NCBI GenBank assembly: GCA_020161845.1 | Contig: JAIUNK010000019.1 | Coordinates: 1 to 64,000 of the forward strand | Source of the DNA: Actinomycetota bacterium | GTDB taxonomy: Bacteria; Actinomycetota; Actinomycetes; Actinomycetales; Dermatophilaceae | Direction of reading: 5' to 3' | DNA: 64,000 nt | In this document: positions 51,647 through 61,584 of the stretch, piece after piece | How positions within the stretch are numbered: the stretch's first letter is position 1 | How the letters are laid out: the number at the start of each line of letters is the position of its first letter | The notes under the pieces: model-generated | What the model was told of the DNA's origin: nothing | Database searches by the model: none | The model's input: the letters and a program-made list of their open reading frames with translations, nothing else | Program-made: the position numbers and the translations under genes

Positions 51647-53695
51647 GTGAAGTCGAATCGGGTAGCGCAGATCGGCGTGCCGGCCGCCATCATCGGCATC
51701 GTCGTGATGATGGTCGTGCCGATGCCGGCACCGCTGCTCGACATCCTGCTGGCGTTCAACATGACGCTGTCGATCCTCATCATGCTGGTGAGCCTCGCCG
51801 TCACCCGGCCGTTGGACTTCTCGATCTTCCCCGCCCTGCTGCTCATCGCCACGCTGTTCCGGTTGGCCATGAACCTGGCGGCGACCCGCCTGGTGCTGCT
51901 GGACGGCTATGCCGGTGAGGTCATCAACGCCTTCGGCCACTTCGTCGTCGGCGGCTCGCTGGTCGTCGGGCTGGTGGTCTTCATCATCCTGATGGTCATC
52001 CAGTTCGTCGTCATCACCAATGGCGCGGGGCGCGTCGCCGAGGTGGCCGCACGGTTCACCCTCGACGCGATGCCCGGCAAGCAGATGGCCGTCGACGCCG
52101 ACCTCAACTCCGGCCTGATCGACGAGAACGAGGCGCGCCAGCGGCGCAAGGATGTCGCCGCAGAGGCGGACTTCTACGGCGCGATGGACGGTGCCAGCAA
52201 GTTCGTCAAGGGCGACGCGATCGCCGCGATCGTGATCACGCTGGTGAACCTCATCGGCGGACTCATCGTGGGCATCCTGCAGCGGGGCATGCCCATCGGC
52301 GACGCCGTCGCGACGTACTCCCTGCTCTCCATCGGTGACGGTCTGGTCTCCCAGATCCCCGCCCTGCTGCTGTCGATCTCCACCGGTCTCATCGTGACCC
52401 GGGCGACCACCGAGAGCGACATGGGCACCGACCTGCTCGCTCAGTTCGGGCGGCAGCGCCAGGCGATCATGCTGGCCGGCGCGGCGATCATCGGGGTCGG
52501 CCTGGTGCCCGGCCTGCCCAAGCTCCCGTTCTTCCTGCTCGGCGGCGCGACGCTGCTGGTCGGGTTCCGGATCCCGGACCCGAGCAAGCAGCCCGCCGTG
52601 GTCGCCGAGGCCGAGGAGCTGCCCCGCGAGCCGCAGAAGGACAGCCCGATGGCGATCGCGCAGGACATGCGCGTCGAGCCGCTCGAGCTGGAGCTGGCCT
52701 ACGACCTCATCGACCTGGTCGACGCCTCCGCGGGTGGTGACCTTCTCGATCGGGTGCGGGCGCTGCGCCGCAAGCTCGCGCAGGAGATCGGCATCGTGGT
52801 GCCCCTGGTGCGCACCCGCGACAACCTCGACCTCCCCCCGCGGCATTACGCGATCCGGGTGCACGGTGTCGAGGTGGCCCGCGGCCAGGCGCCGGCGGGC
52901 ATGGTCCTGGCCATCGGCGAGGAGTTGGACAGCCTGCCGGGGATGGTGACCAAGGAACCGGTCTTCGGTCTGGACGCCAAGTGGGTGCCGGCGGAGCTGC
53001 GCGAGCACGTCGCCCTGGCCAACGCCACCGTCGTGGACCGGTCGTCGGTCGTGACCACCCACATGGCGGAGGTGGTCCGGACCTACGCCGCCCAGCTGCT
53101 CGGCCGCGAGGACGTCAAGATGCTGGTCGACATGGTCAAACAGAACCACCCGGTCGTCATCGAGGAACTCACCCCGCAGCCGCTGTCCCTGGGCGAGGTG
53201 CAGCGCACCCTGCAGGCCCTGCTCGACGAGCGGGTCTGCATTCGAGACCTGGTCCGGATCTTCGAGGCCGTCTCGATGCGCGCCAAGATCAGCACGGACG
53301 CCGACGGGCTCGTCGAAGCCGCGCGCGGTGCCCTGGGGGCCGCGATCGCCACCGCGCACGCCGTCGAGGGGCGGCTGCCGGTCATCACCTTCGACCCGAT
53401 GCTGGAGCAGCGGCTCTTGGAGTGCCTGCGGGCCGGCGACTCGGGCACGTTCCTGATGCTGGATCCGGTGCTGTCCGAGCACCTCGCGATGGAGGCGGGT
53501 CGATTGGCCGCCGAGAGTGAGGCTGCGGGGGAGCCGGCGGTGCTGGTCTGCGCCCAACCGCTCCGCCTGCCGGTACGGCGGCTCGTGGAGGCGACCTCGC
53601 CTCGGTTGCCGGTGTTGTCGTACGCCGAACTGGGGGGCCAACTCACCCTCGTGACCGCGGGGGTGGTGAATGTCCAAGAAGTCACGGCAGCCTGA
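51647..53695 (+). CDS. flhA: Flagellar export gate protein FlhA
   Basis: The protein has 682 residues from GTG 51647. About eight membrane spans at the N-terminus, the conserved FHIPEP-family region (PALLLIATLFRLAMNLAATR, DAMPGKQMAVDADLNSGLI) and the cytoplasmic ring domain at the C-terminus. It converts proton force to export and receives chaperone-cargo complexes. The last 26 bases overlap the next gene. Confidence 0.96.
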   Translation: MKSNRVAQIGVPAAIIGIVVMMVVPMPAPLLDILLAFNMTLSILIMLVSLAVTRPLDFSIFPALLLIATLFRLAMNLAATRLVLLDGYAGEVINAFGHFVVGGSLVVGLVVFIILMVIQFVVITNGAGRVAEVAARFTLDAMPGKQMAVDADLNSGLIDENEARQRRKDVAAEADFYGAMDGASKFVKGDAIAAIVITLVNLIGGLIVGILQRGMPIGDAVATYSLLSIGDGLVSQIPALLLSISTGLIVTRATTESDMGTDLLAQFGRQRQAIMLAGAAIIGVGLVPGLPKLPFFLLGGATLLVGFRIPDPSKQPAVVAEAEELPREPQKDSPMAIAQDMRVEPLELELAYDLIDLVDASAGGDLLDRVRALRRKLAQEIGIVVPLVRTRDNLDLPPRHYAIRVHGVEVARGQAPAGMVLAIGEELDSLPGMVTKEPVFGLDAKWVPAELREHVALANATVVDRSSVVTTHMAEVVRTYAAQLLGREDVKMLVDMVKQNHPVVIEELTPQPLSLGEVQRTLQALLDERVCIRDLVRIFEAVSMRAKISTDADGLVEAARGALGAAIATAHAVEGRLPVITFDPMLEQRLLECLRAGDSGTFLMLDPVLSEHLAMEAGRLAAESEAAGEPAVLVCAQPLRLPVRRLVEATSPRLPVLSYAELGGQLTLVTAGVVNVQEVTAA

Positions 53696-54182
53696 CGCGG
53701 CCAAGGCCGGCAAGAAGGGCAAGGGCAAGAAGGGCAAGGGCGCGAAAGGCTCGCCCACCGCGGGTCAACGCAGCCTGGTCGTCGAGTCCCGGCCGCCTGG
53801 CGTCCCGTTCCCCGTGGTGGTCCTGCTGACCGCGGTGATCTCGCTGCCCACTGTCGCCAACTACCTCGCCGGCGGTCTGCGCTTCGACGCGATGATCATC
53901 CGGGTGATGGCGGCCCTGGCCGTGTCCTGGCTCCTGTCGAGCCTGGTCTTCGCGGTGGTCGAGTCGATGCGGCCGACGCAGGTCACGGCGATCGTCGATC
54001 TGCCGCCTGCCGAGGCCTATGAGGCGCTCGCGGCGCAGGGCCCGCTGTCCGGAACGATCATGGACCCCGTCGGCGACCCCGACCCCGACCCCGACCCCTT
54101 CGCGGTGGATCCGCTGGCGCCGCTGCCGCCGGTGCCGCCCGTCGATGTCGAGCCCGGCGCGAGCGAGGAACCGGCGGCCTGA
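53670..54182 (+). CDS. Small membrane protein at the end of the flagellar run
   Basis: The protein has 170 residues from GTG 53670, inside flhA. A Lys/Gly-rich start (KAGKKGKGKKGKGAKG), two membrane spans (VVVLLTAVISLPTVANYLAG, MAALAVSWLLSSLVFAVVE) and an acidic Asp-Pro repeat tail (GDPDPDPDPFAV). No known family. Charge asymmetry suggests cytoplasmic ends that could bind nucleic acid, an acidic phospholipid or the export gate; this is a guess. Genes of unknown function at this position are common in actinobacterial flagellar loci. Confidence 0.7.
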   Translation: MSKKSRQPDAAKAGKKGKGKKGKGAKGSPTAGQRSLVVESRPPGVPFPVVVLLTAVISLPTVANYLAGGLRFDAMIIRVMAALAVSWLLSSLVFAVVESMRPTQVTAIVDLPPAEAYEALAAQGPLSGTIMDPVGDPDPDPDPFAVDPLAPLPPVPPVDVEPGASEEPAA

Positions 54183-54236
54183 CTCCTTCGCACCAACGCC
54201 GGCAGCGCATCTCATGACCACCGCCGGCAGCACCGC

Positions 54237-54887
54237 TCAGCGGGGCCGCTCGCGCGTCCGCCGGGAGGCTCGCGCGTGCGAGCGCACCGCGCTCAGGGCC
54301 GGGTCGAGCTCGCCCTCCTCGAGGAGGCGGACCAGCTTCTCGTGTTCGGCGATGATGTCGTCGAGGTCGACGACGAGCCGCGCCGAGGCGGTCATGGTGA
54401 GCCGCTGCTGACGGTCCCGTAGCGCTTCGAAGAGCCCCGTCAGAAAGCTGTTCTGGGCGGCGGCGACGATGGCGAGGTGGAAGCTGGTCTCGGCCACCGT
54501 GAACGCGGCCACGTCTCGGGCGCGGGCGTGCTTGCCCTGCTCCGTGACCAGGTTCCACAGCTCATCGACCAGGGTGCCGGGCGCCCGGTCGTTCTCGGTG
54601 AGCAGCTTGGTGATCGCGAAGGTCTCGATGAGTTCGCGCGCCTCGGACAGTGACGTGGCCTCGTCGGGGGAGATGGGCACGACGACGGCGCCGCGCTTGG
54701 GATAGAGCTCGAGAAAGCCCTCGGCCTGCAGCCGCAGGAAGGCCTCGCGCACCGGCGTACGGCTGACTCCCAGCGCCGCCGACACCGCTCCCTCGGTGAT
54801 GACATCGCCGCCCGCGAGGCGCCCGTCGATGATGCGGGCGCGGGTGTCCTGATAGGCACGATCGGTCGCCGACAACTGTCGGTTCAT
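54237..54887 (-). CDS. GntR-family regulator, FadR subfamily
   Basis: The protein has 216 residues; ATG 54887 follows AAAGGGG. The N-terminal winged helix (ITEGAVSAALGVSRTPVREA, LQAEGFLELYPKRGAVVVPI) and the helical FCD domain (ARELIETFAI, FHLAIVAAAQNSF, IIAEHEKLVRLLEEG) with His residues for a metal or acid ligand are seen. Effector unknown. It lies 180 bases downstream of the hydrogenase operon on the same strand; a link to it is possible but not shown. Confidence 0.88.
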   Translation of the reverse strand: MNRQLSATDRAYQDTRARIIDGRLAGGDVITEGAVSAALGVSRTPVREAFLRLQAEGFLELYPKRGAVVVPISPDEATSLSEARELIETFAITKLLTENDRAPGTLVDELWNLVTEQGKHARARDVAAFTVAETSFHLAIVAAAQNSFLTGLFEALRDRQQRLTMTASARLVVDLDDIIAEHEKLVRLLEEGELDPALSAVRSHARASRRTRERPR

Positions 54888-55068
54888 AGTGCCCCTTTCG
54901 TGCGTGCGGCCGACCGTGCTACCCCGTGGACAAGGAATGCCCGGCCGGGCAAGGCAGCTTGTCCAGTTATGACGGTAACCTCTCGCAGGCGCCTAAGCAA
55001 CGAACAAGCCGCAGGTGGGACGGCATGTGTCGGATGCGGACGTGCGACCGGATCGGGGCCAACCGTTG

Positions 55069-55626
55069 TCATAATGTTGGTTCGGGCGTCCGTCTTGTCG
55101 GGTTGGACAGGACGCGCGCGACCAGATCGGCGACGGCGGGCAGCGCGGCCGCCACCGGCGCCGTCAGGCTCGCGACGCCCTCGCCGAAGTGCCGGGTCGC
55201 CACCTCGACGAGGACGGTCGGCGGCGCTGCGCCGTACAGCTGCAGGGTCAGCGCCAGCAGCGCCTCCGGCGTGACGTGGTGCGAGGAGAAGCCGGTGCCG
55301 CGCGGCTCGGGTGCGACGGTGCGCCAGCTCAGGGTGCCCGGCGGTACGTCGTACGCCGCGCGCGCGTCGATCAGCACGACCCGCCCCGCCATGGCCACGT
55401 CGGCGGCGAGCTCGGGCAGCAGCTGGAACTCCTGGCGCACCGTGCACCGGGCGAAGCGGGGATCGACGGCCAGCGCGGCCGCGGCATGCCAGCCCACCCC
55501 GTCGTCCTCGCGCAGCGAATTGCCGTAGCCGACGAGGAGCGGGCCGGGCGCGTCGTCCACCAGGTCGGGACTCACCCGGGACCGGCCGGGCCGCTCAGCG
55601 GGCGATCTCGTCGACGACCGTTCCAT
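55069..55626 (-). CDS. hoxW: Hydrogenase maturation protease
   Basis: The protein has up to 185 residues; ATG 55626 overlaps hoxH by 32 bases, GTG 55575 would avoid the overlap. Motifs of the HyaD/HoxW peptidase family: LLVGYGNSLREDDGVGWHA with Asp/Glu ligands, LIDARAAYDVPPG, and SSHHVTPEALL with His. It cleaves the C-terminal tail of HoxH after nickel insertion. No hyp metallocentre genes are in the window, so those must lie elsewhere. Confidence 0.85.
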   Translation of the reverse strand: MERSSTRSPAERPGRSRVSPDLVDDAPGPLLVGYGNSLREDDGVGWHAAAALAVDPRFARCTVRQEFQLLPELAADVAMAGRVVLIDARAAYDVPPGTLSWRTVAPEPRGTGFSSHHVTPEALLALTLQLYGAAPPTVLVEVATRHFGEGVASLTAPVAAALPAVADLVARVLSNPTRRTPEPTL

Positions 55627-57019
55627 CCGGGGCGATCGCCTGGATCCGCAGCGCCATCTGACCGACCGCGTGGGTCGAGCAGGACAGGCACGGGTCGTAG
55701 CAGCGGATCAGCCCTTCCACCCGGTTGAGCAGCGACTCCTCCAGGGGTCGGCCCGGCTTGATGTAGTGCTTGGCGACATCGGTGACGCCCCGGTTCATGG
55801 CCAGGTTGTTGTGCCCGGTCGCGATGATCAGGTTGGCCCACCGCATGATGCCGTTGTCGTCGACCTCGTAGTGGTGCAGCAGCGTCCCGCGCGGTGCCTC
55901 GGAGACGCCGATCCCGGTGTTGGCGTTGATCCCGGCCGTCGAGCGGACCCGGTCGGAGAGGATCTCCGGGTCGGTCAGCAGCGACTCGATCTTCTCCAGG
56001 CAGAACAGCGTGTCGATGAGCCGGGCGTAGTGGAAGTGGAAGCTGGACCGGGGAAACCGCCCGAATCGGAACCGATAGTGGTCGAGTTCGACCTGCGAGC
56101 GGGGCAACCCCGTCTGGTCGCAGGTGGCGATGCGGGCCAGCGTGCCCACCCGATAGATCCCGTCCGGATAGCCCTTGTCGCGGAAGTAGGTCGACTTCAG
56201 GAACGAGAACGGCTCGACGTGCTCACCCAGATAGGACCGGTAGTCGGTGGGATCGCAGCGGTCCCGCAGCAGCGTGCCGTCGTGGTCGACGATGCGCAGG
56301 TCGCCGTCGTAGTGCTCCATCCCGCCGGTCTCGGAGACCAGGCTCATGAACGCCGAGGGGAACTGGCCCATCGCGGAGGCCTCGTCCTCGAACCGGATGA
56401 GTTCCTTCTTGAACCAGGCCAGGGTCCGATCCATGATCGCGTAGGCCTCGGGCATCCCGGCCAGCATCTGATCGCGCAGGCCGGCGTCCAGCGGGGCGGA
56501 CACCCCGCCCGGGACCAGCCAGGCCGGATGGATGCGCTTCTTGCCCAGCCATTCGATGATCTGCTGCCCGTACCGGCGCAGCGCGATGCCGTCCTTGGCC
56601 AGCTGGGGGTTGGCCCCGAGCATCCCGTAGATGTTGCGCTGGGCGGGATCGCCGTCATAGCCGAACAGCAGGTCGGGCGAGGACAGGTGGAAGAAGGACA
56701 GCGCGTTCGACTGCACGATCTGGGCCAGGTTCATGATCCGGCGCAGGTTGGCCCCGGTCGGCGGTGGCGTCACCGCCATGATGGCGTCGACGGTCTTCGC
56801 GGACGCGGTCAGGTGGGACACCGGGCAGATCCCACAGATCCGCGCCATGAGCGAGGGCATCTCGTGCACGGGGCGGCCTTCGCAGAGCTTCTCGAACCCC
56901 CGGAACTGGGTGACGTGAAACTGGGCGTGGTCGACGCTGCCGTCGTCGTGCAGGAAGATCGTGATCTTGCTGTGGCCCTCAATGCGGGTCACCGGGTCGA
57001 TGACGATGGTGCTGGTCAT
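55595..57019 (-). CDS. hoxH: NAD-linked [NiFe] hydrogenase large subunit
   Basis: The protein has 474 residues from ATG 57019 ([19 protein letters not shown]). Nickel ligands: N-terminal [15 protein letters not shown] and C-terminal [16 protein letters not shown], followed by a 23-residue tail that HoxW is expected to remove after the His. This is the group 3d pattern (bidirectional hydrogenase). It catalyses H2 oxidation or H+ reduction coupled to NAD through HoxEFU. Confidence 0.95.
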   Translation of the reverse strand: MTSTIVIDPVTRIEGHSKITIFLHDDGSVDHAQFHVTQFRGFEKLCEGRPVHEMPSLMARICGICPVSHLTASAKTVDAIMAVTPPPTGANLRRIMNLAQIVQSNALSFFHLSSPDLLFGYDGDPAQRNIYGMLGANPQLAKDGIALRRYGQQIIEWLGKKRIHPAWLVPGGVSAPLDAGLRDQMLAGMPEAYAIMDRTLAWFKKELIRFEDEASAMGQFPSAFMSLVSETGGMEHYDGDLRIVDHDGTLLRDRCDPTDYRSYLGEHVEPFSFLKSTYFRDKGYPDGIYRVGTLARIATCDQTGLPRSQVELDHYRFRFGRFPRSSFHFHYARLIDTLFCLEKIESLLTDPEILSDRVRSTAGINANTGIGVSEAPRGTLLHHYEVDDNGIMRWANLIIATGHNNLAMNRGVTDVAKHYIKPGRPLEESLLNRVEGLIRCYDPCLSCSTHAVGQMALRIQAIAPDGTVVDEIAR

Positions 57020-57056
57020 CACTGACTCACCGCTCTCTTCGTGGTGGCGAACACGG

Positions 57057-57593
57057 TCATCGCCCGAATCGGGCGGCCCCGGACGCGTCGTCGACGCGGC
57101 CGTCCAGCAGGGCGGTGACGCAATGCCAGATCTCATCCGCTGAGGGCGGGCAGCCGGGCAGGAAGGCGTCGATGGGCACGTAGTACTGCACGGGCCGGAT
57201 CGGGTCGAGCAGGTCGGGCACTACCTCGTTGGGGTGCATGGGGTTTTCGTCGACATTCTCGATGTAGGCCCGGTCGAGCACCGCCTTCTTGCCGAATGGG
57301 TTGCGCATTCCGGGGACGTTCGCGGTGATGGCGCAGTCGCCGAAGGCCACGACGATCCGGGAGTGGGCGCGCACCTTGCGCAGCTTGGCCAGGTCGTCCG
57401 CCGACGCGACGCCCCCCTCGACCAGGGTCACGTCGACCAGCTCTGGGAACTCCTTGTGGTCCACCAGCGGAGAAAAGACCAGGTCGGCTCGCGTCCCTAG
57501 CTCGATGAGCCGTTCGTCGAGGTCAAGGAAGGACATGTGGCAGCCGGAGCAGCCGTCCAGCCACACCGTGGCCAGTGAGATCTTGTCCGCCAT
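57057..57593 (-). CDS. hoxY: NAD-linked hydrogenase small subunit
   Basis: The protein has 178 residues from ATG 57593. Cys ligands of the proximal 4Fe-4S cluster appear in LDGCSGCHMSFLDLDE, in VVAFGDCAITANVPGMRN and in FLPGCPPSADEIW. It passes electrons between HoxH and HoxU. It overlaps hoxU by ATGA and lies 37 bases before hoxH. Confidence 0.94.
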   Translation of the reverse strand: MADKISLATVWLDGCSGCHMSFLDLDERLIELGTRADLVFSPLVDHKEFPELVDVTLVEGGVASADDLAKLRKVRAHSRIVVAFGDCAITANVPGMRNPFGKKAVLDRAYIENVDENPMHPNEVVPDLLDPIRPVQYYVPIDAFLPGCPPSADEIWHCVTALLDGRVDDASGAARFGR

Positions 57594-58309
57594 CAGTCGG
57601 TCTCCCGTCGGGACTGCTGCGCGCGCAGATAGGGCATGAACGGCCGGCGGTGCCGGTCCTCTGAGGAGGCGCGGCCCTTTTCGAAGAGCGCACCGGTGGG
57701 GCAGACCTGCACGCACTTGCCGCAGCTGGTGCACGTGGTCGCCTCACCCCACGGGGTGCCCAGTTCGGTGACCAGGCGGGCTTCGATACCGCGTCCTTCG
57801 ATGTCCCAGACGTGGGCGCCTTCGATCTCCCCACAGACTCGGGCGCACCGGCCGCACAGGATGCAGCGGTTGTGGTCGATCGCGAAGCGTTCGTGGGTAG
57901 CGTCGACCTCGAACTTGGGGCTGATATAGGGCAGCTCGAAGTGGCTCACGCCGTGCCGTTCGGCTTGATCCTGCAGCTCGCAGTGGTTGTTCGCGACGCA
58001 CACCGAGCACACGTGGTTGCGCTCGGTGAACATCAACTCCAACACCTGTCGGCGGTATTCGTGCAGCCGCTCAGAGTTGGCCAGAATGTCCTGGCCCTCT
58101 TCGATCAGGGTGGTGCAGGCGGGCAGCAGCCTGCCGGTCTGGCGGACCTCCACCAGACAGATGCGGCAGGCACCGATCGGCTTCAGGCCTTGCAGGTGAC
58201 ACAGGGTGGGGACGTTGATGCCGTTCTCCCGTGCTACTTCCAGGATCGTCTCGCCGGCGGCGCCCGCCACGTCCTGGTCGTCGATCTTCAGCGTGTAGAC
58301 GTTGCTCAT
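57593..58309 (-). CDS. hoxU: NAD-linked hydrogenase diaphorase iron-sulfur subunit
   Basis: The protein has 238 residues from ATG 58309, similar to the N-terminus of complex I NuoG. It has a 2Fe-2S site ([20 protein letters not shown]), a His/Cys site ([13 protein letters not shown]) and two 4Fe-4S sites ([25 protein letters not shown]). Electron wire between HoxY and HoxF. Its ends overlap hoxF and hoxY by four bases each. Confidence 0.94.
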   Translation of the reverse strand: MSNVYTLKIDDQDVAGAAGETILEVARENGINVPTLCHLQGLKPIGACRICLVEVRQTGRLLPACTTLIEEGQDILANSERLHEYRRQVLELMFTERNHVCSVCVANNHCELQDQAERHGVSHFELPYISPKFEVDATHERFAIDHNRCILCGRCARVCGEIEGAHVWDIEGRGIEARLVTELGTPWGEATTCTSCGKCVQVCPTGALFEKGRASSEDRHRRPFMPYLRAQQSRRETD

Positions 58310-60006
58310 GCGCGCGACACCTCCTCGTGCGACCCGTCCTTGACCGGCATGGGGCAGACGCCGGCTGGGCAGTGCTGGTCCTCGATGTGGGCCAGGTATT
58401 CGTCGCGGAAGTAGCGCAGCGTCGAGAACACCGGGTTGGGGGCGGTCTGGCCCAGACCGCACAGGGAGGTCGCCTTGACCATGCCGGCCAGCTTCTCCAG
58501 CGCAGCGAGGTCATCGGGAGTGGCAAGGCCCTCGGTCATCTTGCTGAGCAGGGCGTGCATGTGGGTCGTGCCGACCCGACAGGGCACGCACTTGCCGCAG
58601 CTCTCCTCGACGCAGAACTCCATGAAGAACTTGGCGACGTCCACCATGCACGCCGTGTCGTCCATGACGATCATCCCGCCGGAGCCCATGATCGAGCCCT
58701 TCTCGGCAAGCGACTCATAGTCCAGCGGCATGTCGAGGTAGTCGGCTGGAATGCACCCACCGGACGGACCCCCGGTCTGCACGGCCTTGAACGGACGCCC
58801 TCCCGGGATGCCACCGCCGATGTCGTAGACCACCTCACGCAGGGTGGTGCCCATCGGCACTTCGATGATTCCGGTGTGCACGACCCGCCCGGCGAGGGCG
58901 AAAACCTTGGTGCCCTTAGACTTCGCGGCACCGATCGAGGCGTACCAGGCGCCGCCGCGATTGATGATCGGTGCGATCGCGGCGAACGTCTCGACGTTGT
59001 TGATCAGGGTGGGCTTGCCGTGCAGGCCGCGAACCGCGGGGTACGGCGGCCGTGGCCGGGGCATGCCGCGCCCGCCCTGGATGGAATACAGCAGCGCCGT
59101 CTCTTCGCCGCAGACGAACGCTCCAGCCCCCAAGCGCACGTCCACTTCGAAGGTGAAGCGGGTGTCGAAAATGTTCTTGCCGAGGATGCCGTGGCGTTCG
59201 GCTTGCCGGATCGCCTGCCGGAGTCGCTTGACCGCGAGCGGGTATTCGGCGCGGCAGTAGATGTAGCCCTCGGTCGCACCGACCGCGTAGGCGGCCAGGG
59301 CCATGCCCTCCAGGATCCGGTGCGGATCGGACTCCAGCAACGTCCGGTCCATGAAGGCGCCGGGGTCCCCCTCATCGGCATTGCAGATGACGTATTTGCC
59401 CTCGGGGCCTGACGACTTGGCCACCGTCGTCCACTTCAGCCCGGTGGGGAAACCACCGCCGCCGCGCCCACGCAATCCCGAGGCGACGATCTCAGCGATG
59501 ACCGCCGACGGCGTCAGCTCGTGCACGGCCTTACGCAGCGCCTGGTAGCCGCCGAGGCGCAAGTAGTCGTCGATGTTCTCCGGGTCGACCAGTCCGGAAT
59601 GCTCCATGGCGACCTTCATCTGCAGCACCGCGGTGGGCGCCGTGATATCGGTGTGCGGGGTGCCCGGGGGGATCTGGGCGACCGCGTCCACGACGTGGTT
59701 CAGCGCGTCGGGTTTCAGGCCTTCGAAGTAGGCCCCGGTTTGTGGGACCTGGGCCAGCGGTCCACGGGCGCACATCCCCAACCCGAGGCAGCCGACCCGC
59801 TTCACCTCGACGTCGGTGACGCCGTCCGCCGTGAACCGGTCGGCCAGGGCGTCGACGATCTGCTCGGAGTTCAGCGAGCGACACCCGGAGGCTTCACAGA
59901 CCAACACGCTGGCGCGAACGCCAGCAAGCGGGGACAGGCCGTGGGTACGGCGCCGGGTGGCGCCCCGGGCGGGTCGCGCGCCAGTTGCGGGTGCGTCGGA
60001 GGTCAT
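58306..60006 (-). CDS. hoxF: NAD-linked hydrogenase diaphorase flavoprotein subunit
   Basis: The protein has 566 residues from ATG 60006. An N-terminal thioredoxin-like 2Fe-2S domain with four Cys ([20 protein letters not shown]), then the NuoF-like core: [16 protein letters not shown] (FMN/NAD), [16 protein letters not shown], and the 4Fe-4S ligands in [12 protein letters not shown]. The extra C-terminal [10 protein letters not shown] Cys pair resembles a further cluster site. It exchanges electrons with NAD. Confidence 0.95.
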   Translation of the reverse strand: MTSDAPATGARPARGATRRRTHGLSPLAGVRASVLVCEASGCRSLNSEQIVDALADRFTADGVTDVEVKRVGCLGLGMCARGPLAQVPQTGAYFEGLKPDALNHVVDAVAQIPPGTPHTDITAPTAVLQMKVAMEHSGLVDPENIDDYLRLGGYQALRKAVHELTPSAVIAEIVASGLRGRGGGGFPTGLKWTTVAKSSGPEGKYVICNADEGDPGAFMDRTLLESDPHRILEGMALAAYAVGATEGYIYCRAEYPLAVKRLRQAIRQAERHGILGKNIFDTRFTFEVDVRLGAGAFVCGEETALLYSIQGGRGMPRPRPPYPAVRGLHGKPTLINNVETFAAIAPIINRGGAWYASIGAAKSKGTKVFALAGRVVHTGIIEVPMGTTLREVVYDIGGGIPGGRPFKAVQTGGPSGGCIPADYLDMPLDYESLAEKGSIMGSGGMIVMDDTACMVDVAKFFMEFCVEESCGKCVPCRVGTTHMHALLSKMTEGLATPDDLAALEKLAGMVKATSLCGLGQTAPNPVFSTLRYFRDEYLAHIEDQHCPAGVCPMPVKDGSHEEVSRA

Positions 60007-60506
60007 GAGGTGGTCTCCTGCGGAATGGCGGCCAGGCGCGCGACGACGCCCTCGGGGGAGAGCTGACCGGCCAGTTCGCCGTCGATGACGACGACCGGCG
60101 CGATGGAGCACGCGCCGACGCATCGCGCGGTCAGCGCGGACAGGCGGCCGTCCTGGGTGGTGCCGCCGGACTTGATGCCGAATTCAGCCTCGATGCCCTT
60201 GAGGATCGCCCCCGCGCCGTTGATGTAGCAGGCTGTGCCGGTGCAGACCACGCAGGTGTGCGCGCCCTGCGGCTTCAAGGTGAAGTAGGAGTAGAAGGTC
60301 GCGACACCGTAGACCTTGGACGGCGGCACACCGAGGTAGCTGCCGATATAGAGCATGGCGGCGTCATCGATATAGCCGAACGCCTCCTGAGCGGCGTGCA
60401 AGGCCTCGATGAGGGCGTCGGCGCCACCGCCCAACCGGCGCATCCGCGTGTCGACGATCTTCCAGCGCTTGTCGTCGCTGGGCGCCTGGGGAAGGGTCTT
60501 GACCAC
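60003..60506 (-). CDS. hoxE: NAD-linked hydrogenase diaphorase subunit, NuoE-like
   Basis: The protein has 167 residues. GTG 60506 is chosen because AGGAG lies 7 bases upstream and the next residues match the family start ([16 protein letters not shown]); the frame is open far upstream but without sense. The 2Fe-2S Cys lie in [14 protein letters not shown] and [15 protein letters not shown]. HoxE extends the diaphorase as in cyanobacterial HoxEFUYH. It is first in the operon. Confidence 0.93.
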   Translation of the reverse strand: MVKTLPQAPSDDKRWKIVDTRMRRLGGGADALIEALHAAQEAFGYIDDAAMLYIGSYLGVPPSKVYGVATFYSYFTLKPQGAHTCVVCTGTACYINGAGAILKGIEAEFGIKSGGTTQDGRLSALTARCVGACSIAPVVVIDGELAGQLSPEGVVARLAAIPQETTS

Positions 60507-60559
60507 CGCGTCGCTCCTGTTCGAATCCGGGCCGCGAGGCCTTCGGTGGGCGGTCGTCG

Positions 60560-60584
60560 GCCGAGACGGGACCTCAATCTCGGC
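60560..60584. promoter_or_regulatory. Inverted repeat in the hoxE-cobF divergent region
   Basis: GCCGAGA at 60560-60566 and TCTCGGC at 60578-60584, spaced by 11 bases, lie between the two divergent genes. It could be an operator. No matching second site is seen. Confidence 0.3.
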
Positions 60585-60675
60585 GGCTATGCGCGTCATG
60601 CTATGGGGTGACCGGTCGGTAGGTTCGGGGAACGCGGCAGGATCCTTCCGGCTCGGATCGGGCATCCTGGGGGGC

Positions 60676-61584
60676 GTGGATGGCGCGGGCGGGACGACGT
60701 ACGACGACAGGATCGGTGACGAGCCGCGCGGGGCCGCGGCAGCCGCGCCGCCGGTACGTCGGGAGCTGCTGCTGATCGGGATGGGTGCCGGCGACCCGGA
60801 CTGGCTCACCCTGGAGGCGGTCCGAGCCATCCGGTCCATCGACGTGTTGTTCGTCGTGCTGAAAGAGGCCGAGTACGACGAGCCGGTGCTGGCCCGCCGG
60901 GAGGTGGTGCGGCGGCACCGCGACACCCCGCTGCGCGTCGTCGAGTTGCGGGACCCGCCGCGGCCGTGGCGGTCCGCGCCGGATTACGACGCCGCGGTCG
61001 CTCGGTGGCGCGCGCAGCGCCGGGAGCAGTGGGGCGCGGCGGTCGGCGCGGAGCTGGCCGGCGGGGGCAGCGGGGGATTCTTGGTCTGGGGAGATCCCGG
61101 GCTCTACGAGAGCACGCTGGCGATCGTCGAGGAGCTCGCCGCCGCCGCACCGGCCGATCGGGCTCTGACGGTCCGGGTGCTGCCGGGAATTAGCAGTGTG
61201 CTGGCGCTGGCCGCGCGGCACCGGATCCCGCTGAACCGGCAGGGCCGGGCCGTGCAGATCAGCCCCGCACGGCTGGTGGTCGACGGCATGCCCGCGGGCG
61301 TCGACGACGTGGTGGTCATGCTTGACGGCCGGGCGACCTTCGCCACGATCGACCCCGAGGGGCTGGACATCTATTGGGGCGCCTACCTGGGCAGCGCGGA
61401 CGAGATCCTGATCGCGGGCCCCCTGGTGCAGGTCCGCGACGAGATCGCGGCGGTGCGCGCGGCCGCGACGGAGCGCAAGGGCTGGATGTTCGACATCTAC
61501 CTGTTGCGGCGGCGCCAGGTGACGCCGCGGCGCACCGGATCGGTCGAGGCTGGCGCTATTTCGCGGCGCCGGCGACCAGGTTGA
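60676..61584 (+). CDS. cobF: Precorrin-6A synthase (deacetylating)
   Basis: The protein has 302 residues from GTG 60676; ATGs at 60589 and 60598 are alternative starts and no site has a clear ribosome signal. It is a tetrapyrrole methylase fold: LLIGMGAGDPDWLTLEAVRA, LVWGDPGLYESTL, VRVLPGISSVLALAARH, DVVVMLDGRATFATIDPE. CobF methylates C-1 and removes acetyl in aerobic cobalamin synthesis. It stands alone, without other cob genes. Its end overlaps the convergent gene by 29 bases. Confidence 0.87.
   Translation: MDGAGGTTYDDRIGDEPRGAAAAAPPVRRELLLIGMGAGDPDWLTLEAVRAIRSIDVLFVVLKEAEYDEPVLARREVVRRHRDTPLRVVELRDPPRPWRSAPDYDAAVARWRAQRREQWGAAVGAELAGGGSGGFLVWGDPGLYESTLAIVEELAAAAPADRALTVRVLPGISSVLALAARHRIPLNRQGRAVQISPARLVVDGMPAGVDDVVVMLDGRATFATIDPEGLDIYWGAYLGSADEILIAGPLVQVRDEIAAVRAAATERKGWMFDIYLLRRRQVTPRRTGSVEAGAISRRRRPG

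Noticed and set aside
60003-60926. HoxE with a 140-residue N-terminal extension
   Set aside because: The extra part is antisense to cobF and lacks homology; AGGAG before GTG 60506 supports the short form.
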